From the NCBI GenBank assembly GCA_905221605.1, contig CAJNDS010001569.1, positions 431,501 to 495,500 on the forward strand: DNA of 64,000 nucleotides. The letters are read 5' to 3'. The position numbers were made by a program, and so were the translations under genes. The notes beneath the pieces are model-generated. The model had not been told where the DNA came from, made no database searches, and saw nothing but the letters and a program-made list of their open reading frames with translations. Shown piece after piece: positions 61,921 to 64,000 of this stretch (positions are counted from its first letter, which is position 1; each line of letters opens with the position of its first letter). The DNA is from Symbiodinium natans. Taxonomy: Eukaryota > Sar > Dinophyceae > Suessiales > Symbiodiniaceae.

Positions 61921-62066
61921 GGGATGCTCCCCCCTTATAAAGGACTGTTTAGGGTTTAGGGTTTAGGGTTTAGGGTTGGGATGTTCCCCCCTTATACTAG
62001 CAGTCCTGAATTGGGAGTACTAGAATCCCCATTAAGGACTGTTCGCATAAGGGGGGAGCATGCCAA
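61921..62066. mobile_element. MITE family B: truncated copy, telomeric filler, full copy
   Basis: GGGATGCTCCCCCCTTATAA stops after 29 bases, five TTTAGGG units follow, then a complete element (61978-62066) with matching ends. Confidence 0.8.
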
Positions 62067-62606
62067 GTTTGGGGCTCGAAGGGTTCAAGGGTTTAAGGGT
62101 TCTGCCCCTAAACCTTAAGCCCTAAACCCTAAACTGGCCCCTAACCCTAAACCCTAAATCCTAAACCCTAAGCCCTAAACCCTAAACCCGAGTTTTTGGG
62201 GTTTCAGGGATTCAGGGATTCAGGGTTTTGCGTCCTGGGGCTCCGGTTCTTTGGGGGATTGGGGTAAGGCCGGTAAGGCTTTTGGGGCTTGCATGGGGTC
62301 TAAGGGTTTGAGGGTCTAAGGATTTTGGGGTTTGGTGGTTTAAGGGGTTAGGTCTTTTTTTGGCCGGTATGGGGGGGGGGGGGAGTTCAGGGTTTTAGGA
62401 GTTTCGGTTTGTTTGGGGTTTTGGGTTTTTGTGGGTTTTAGGCTTTTAGGCGCTTAGGGGTTTGGGTTTTGGGGCTTATGGATTCTAGGGTTTTGGGGTG
62501 ATGGGGTTTCAAGTTTTAAGGGTTCAAAAACCTTAAAAAAGCCCTAAACTTTACGCCCTAAACCCTAGACCCTAGACCCTAGACTCTAAACCCTAAATCC
62601 GATAAG

Positions 62607-62691
62607 AAATGGTCCCGACCCTGCCATCGAGGTGCACTTGGTTTTCGCCTGGTCGGAGGAGGAGGACGCGGCGGAAGGCGGCACTTGCCGG
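62607..62691 (+). CDS. Putative acidic exon
   Basis: DPAIEVHLVFAWSEEEDAAE... in an open frame; candidate borders GATAAG and CGG|GTCATG. Confidence 0.5.
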
Positions 62692-63251
62692 GTCATGGGC
62701 TTTAGGGTTTAGTGTTTTAGGGTTAGGGAGGGTTTAGGGTTTAGGTTTTAGGGTTTAGGGTTTCGTGTTTTTTGCGATTTTAGGGTTTAGGGGTTAGGTC
62801 CGAGGGTGAAGGGTAAACGGGTTTTGGGGTTTCAGGGTTTCACGGTTTCAGGTGTTGGTTGTAGTTTATCTGTTTTAAGGTTTTTGCTTGTTCGTTGGTT
62901 TCTGTGGTTGTAGCGTTTACAGTTTCGAGCCTGCGACACCGAAAACTTCAAAGCAAACTAATAATACTGGCCACTGGAACTTCATGGAGGGTTTGAGCTC
63001 CAGGGTGTTCGGGTCCTCAAGAGTTCAGAGGTATTTTCGCATGTGGAAGTGCCGTAGGTTTCCCTACAACCCCCCTCTATACTACCCCCCCATAGGTTCC
63101 CCTCGTAAATAACCGCAACTAGCGCTTCATTCGCCCTAAACAGTCTTAATCATGGGTGCCCTAAACCCTAAACCCTAAACCCTAAGATCCTAAGATCCTA
63201 AACCCTAAACCCTAAACCCTAAACCCTATCTTCGCATGAGGTGAGTGGCAG

Positions 63252-63336
63252 CTGGCTGGCACTGCCGCGGCCTTCTTCCTGCACCATGCGGTGGCTGCCC
63301 TGGATGCCTCCATCCAGAGCAAGCTCCTCCCCTTGA
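63252..63336 (+). CDS. Putative exon, hydrophobic/amphipathic
   Basis: The acceptor GTGAGTGGCAG is followed by 28 codons (LAGTAAAFFLHHAVAALDAS...) and TTGA|GTGGGTTTAGGG. C-strand repeats precede. Confidence 0.55.
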
Positions 63337-63594
63337 GTGGGTTTAGGGTTTAGGGTTTAGTTAGGGTTTAAGGTTTAGGGTTTAGGGTTGCTTTAGGGCT
63401 TTGGGAGGATTGATTTTCCTTGGAAACCTCCACAAACATGAGCCGTAATCATTTTCGGGTGTCGGGTTTAGGGGTTGCTCGTGAGGGGTTGCGTCTTCGG
63501 GGGGAGTTCCCTAAACCCTAAACCCGAAACCCGAAACCCTAAACCTGAAGCTACTCCTAGGGTTGAGGGTGGACCTCCGCCCCCAAAGTGGCTT

Positions 63595-63682
63595 GAAACC
63601 CTAAACCCTAAACCCTAAACCCTAAACCCTAAACCCTAAACCCTAAACCCTAAACCCTAAACCCTAAACCCTAAACCCTATC
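63595..63682 (-). repeat. (CCCTAAA)12 array
   Basis: Perfect units leading into a CTAACCCCACAG acceptor. Confidence 0.95.
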
Positions 63683-63704
63683 CCTAAACCCCCTAACCCC
63701 ACAG

Positions 63705-63835
63705 CAGAGAACCCACACGCAAAGTCCTGCTGTCCTGATGGCATCAGCAGGAACTGGAACTCTGCAGCCGCCACCGGTAGAACTCCTCTGGTCCAAGCCC
63801 CCGCCTTTTCGGGGTCTTTCGGAGAGAACGCTTTG
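63705..63835 (+). CDS. Putative exon or terminal exon
   Basis: After CCCCACAG the frame QRTHTQSPAVLMASAGTGTL... is open to a TGA near 63837. A second plus frame and two minus frames are also open, so the frame is uncertain. Confidence 0.4.
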
Positions 63836-64000
63836 ATATGTACCACCCTCAACCCTGCAAAGCCCCTTCCAAAGACCCACGAATCTTGGGGTTGAGGGCT
63901 TAGGGCTTAGGGTTTAGGGTTTAGGGTTTAGGGTTTAGGGTTTAGGGCACAGAACATGCCAAGGTATGGCAACGCGATCCGCGTGCGGCGGGGCTCAAAC

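Noticed and set aside
1-64000. Telomeric repeats as evidence for a chromosome end in the window
   Set aside because: Arrays are short, in both orientations, and spread through the window with exon-like islands on both sides; no terminal array is present.
1-64000. CRISPR array
   Set aside because: The short direct repeats are contiguous tandem repeats without unique spacers of constant length, and no cas-like gene is present.

Overview
This window looks like nuclear DNA of a dinoflagellate, with a Symbiodiniaceae-like genome the best guess. The evidence is the plant/dinoflagellate-type telomere unit TTTAGGG, many short GC-rich exon-like islands with GT..AG borders, an RNase H fragment of dinoflagellate type, abundant MITE-like inverted-repeat elements, and all the best coding signal on the + strand. 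No bacterial gene, rRNA, tRNA or CRISPR was found. A run of exactly 100 N marks a scaffold join, and the species cannot be named from sequence alone.

Almost all of the 64 kb is built from three components. (1) Interstitial telomeric repeats, TTTAGGG or CCCTAAA, from 2 to about 28 units, recur every few hundred bases in both orientations, with locally homogenised 7-, 8- and 9-bp variants. (2) MITE-like elements of about 80-150 bp with terminal inverted repeats fall into several families, called A to N here. (3) Islands of 35-250 bp have no telomeric repeat, have an open frame on the + strand, and are usually bordered by AG on the left and GT on the right.

Many islands are preceded by CCCTAAA repeats and followed by TTTAGGG repeats, and the donor GT is often the repeat itself (GTTTAGGG or GTAGGGTTTAGGG). 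If these islands are exons, the introns between them carry telomeric repeats as inverted ends. One candidate intron (29382-29491) is telomeric sequence from GT to AG. Several MITE copies contain telomeric units that sibling copies lack, in one case exactly 3 x 7 bp. This is the most interesting signal in the window.

Layout: 0-6.9 kb, telomeric repeats and exon-like islands, including a possible piggyBac-like transposase remnant; 6.9-8.93 kb, a 53-bp satellite ending in an inverted monomer; 9-42.4 kb, exon islands, MITEs and telomeric arrays, with the best multi-exon models at 30.5-31.6 and 35.9-36.3 kb and an RNase H remnant at 10.4-10.7 kb; 42.5-46.4 kb, a satellite block with almost no telomeric repeats, containing the N gap; 46.6-64 kb, exon islands, MITEs and telomeric arrays again.

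Most islands have no recognisable product, so how the genes work together cannot be stated. Exon calls rest on open frame, codon texture and splice-site match by eye. GC-rich islands are often open on both strands, so individual exon confidence is moderate.
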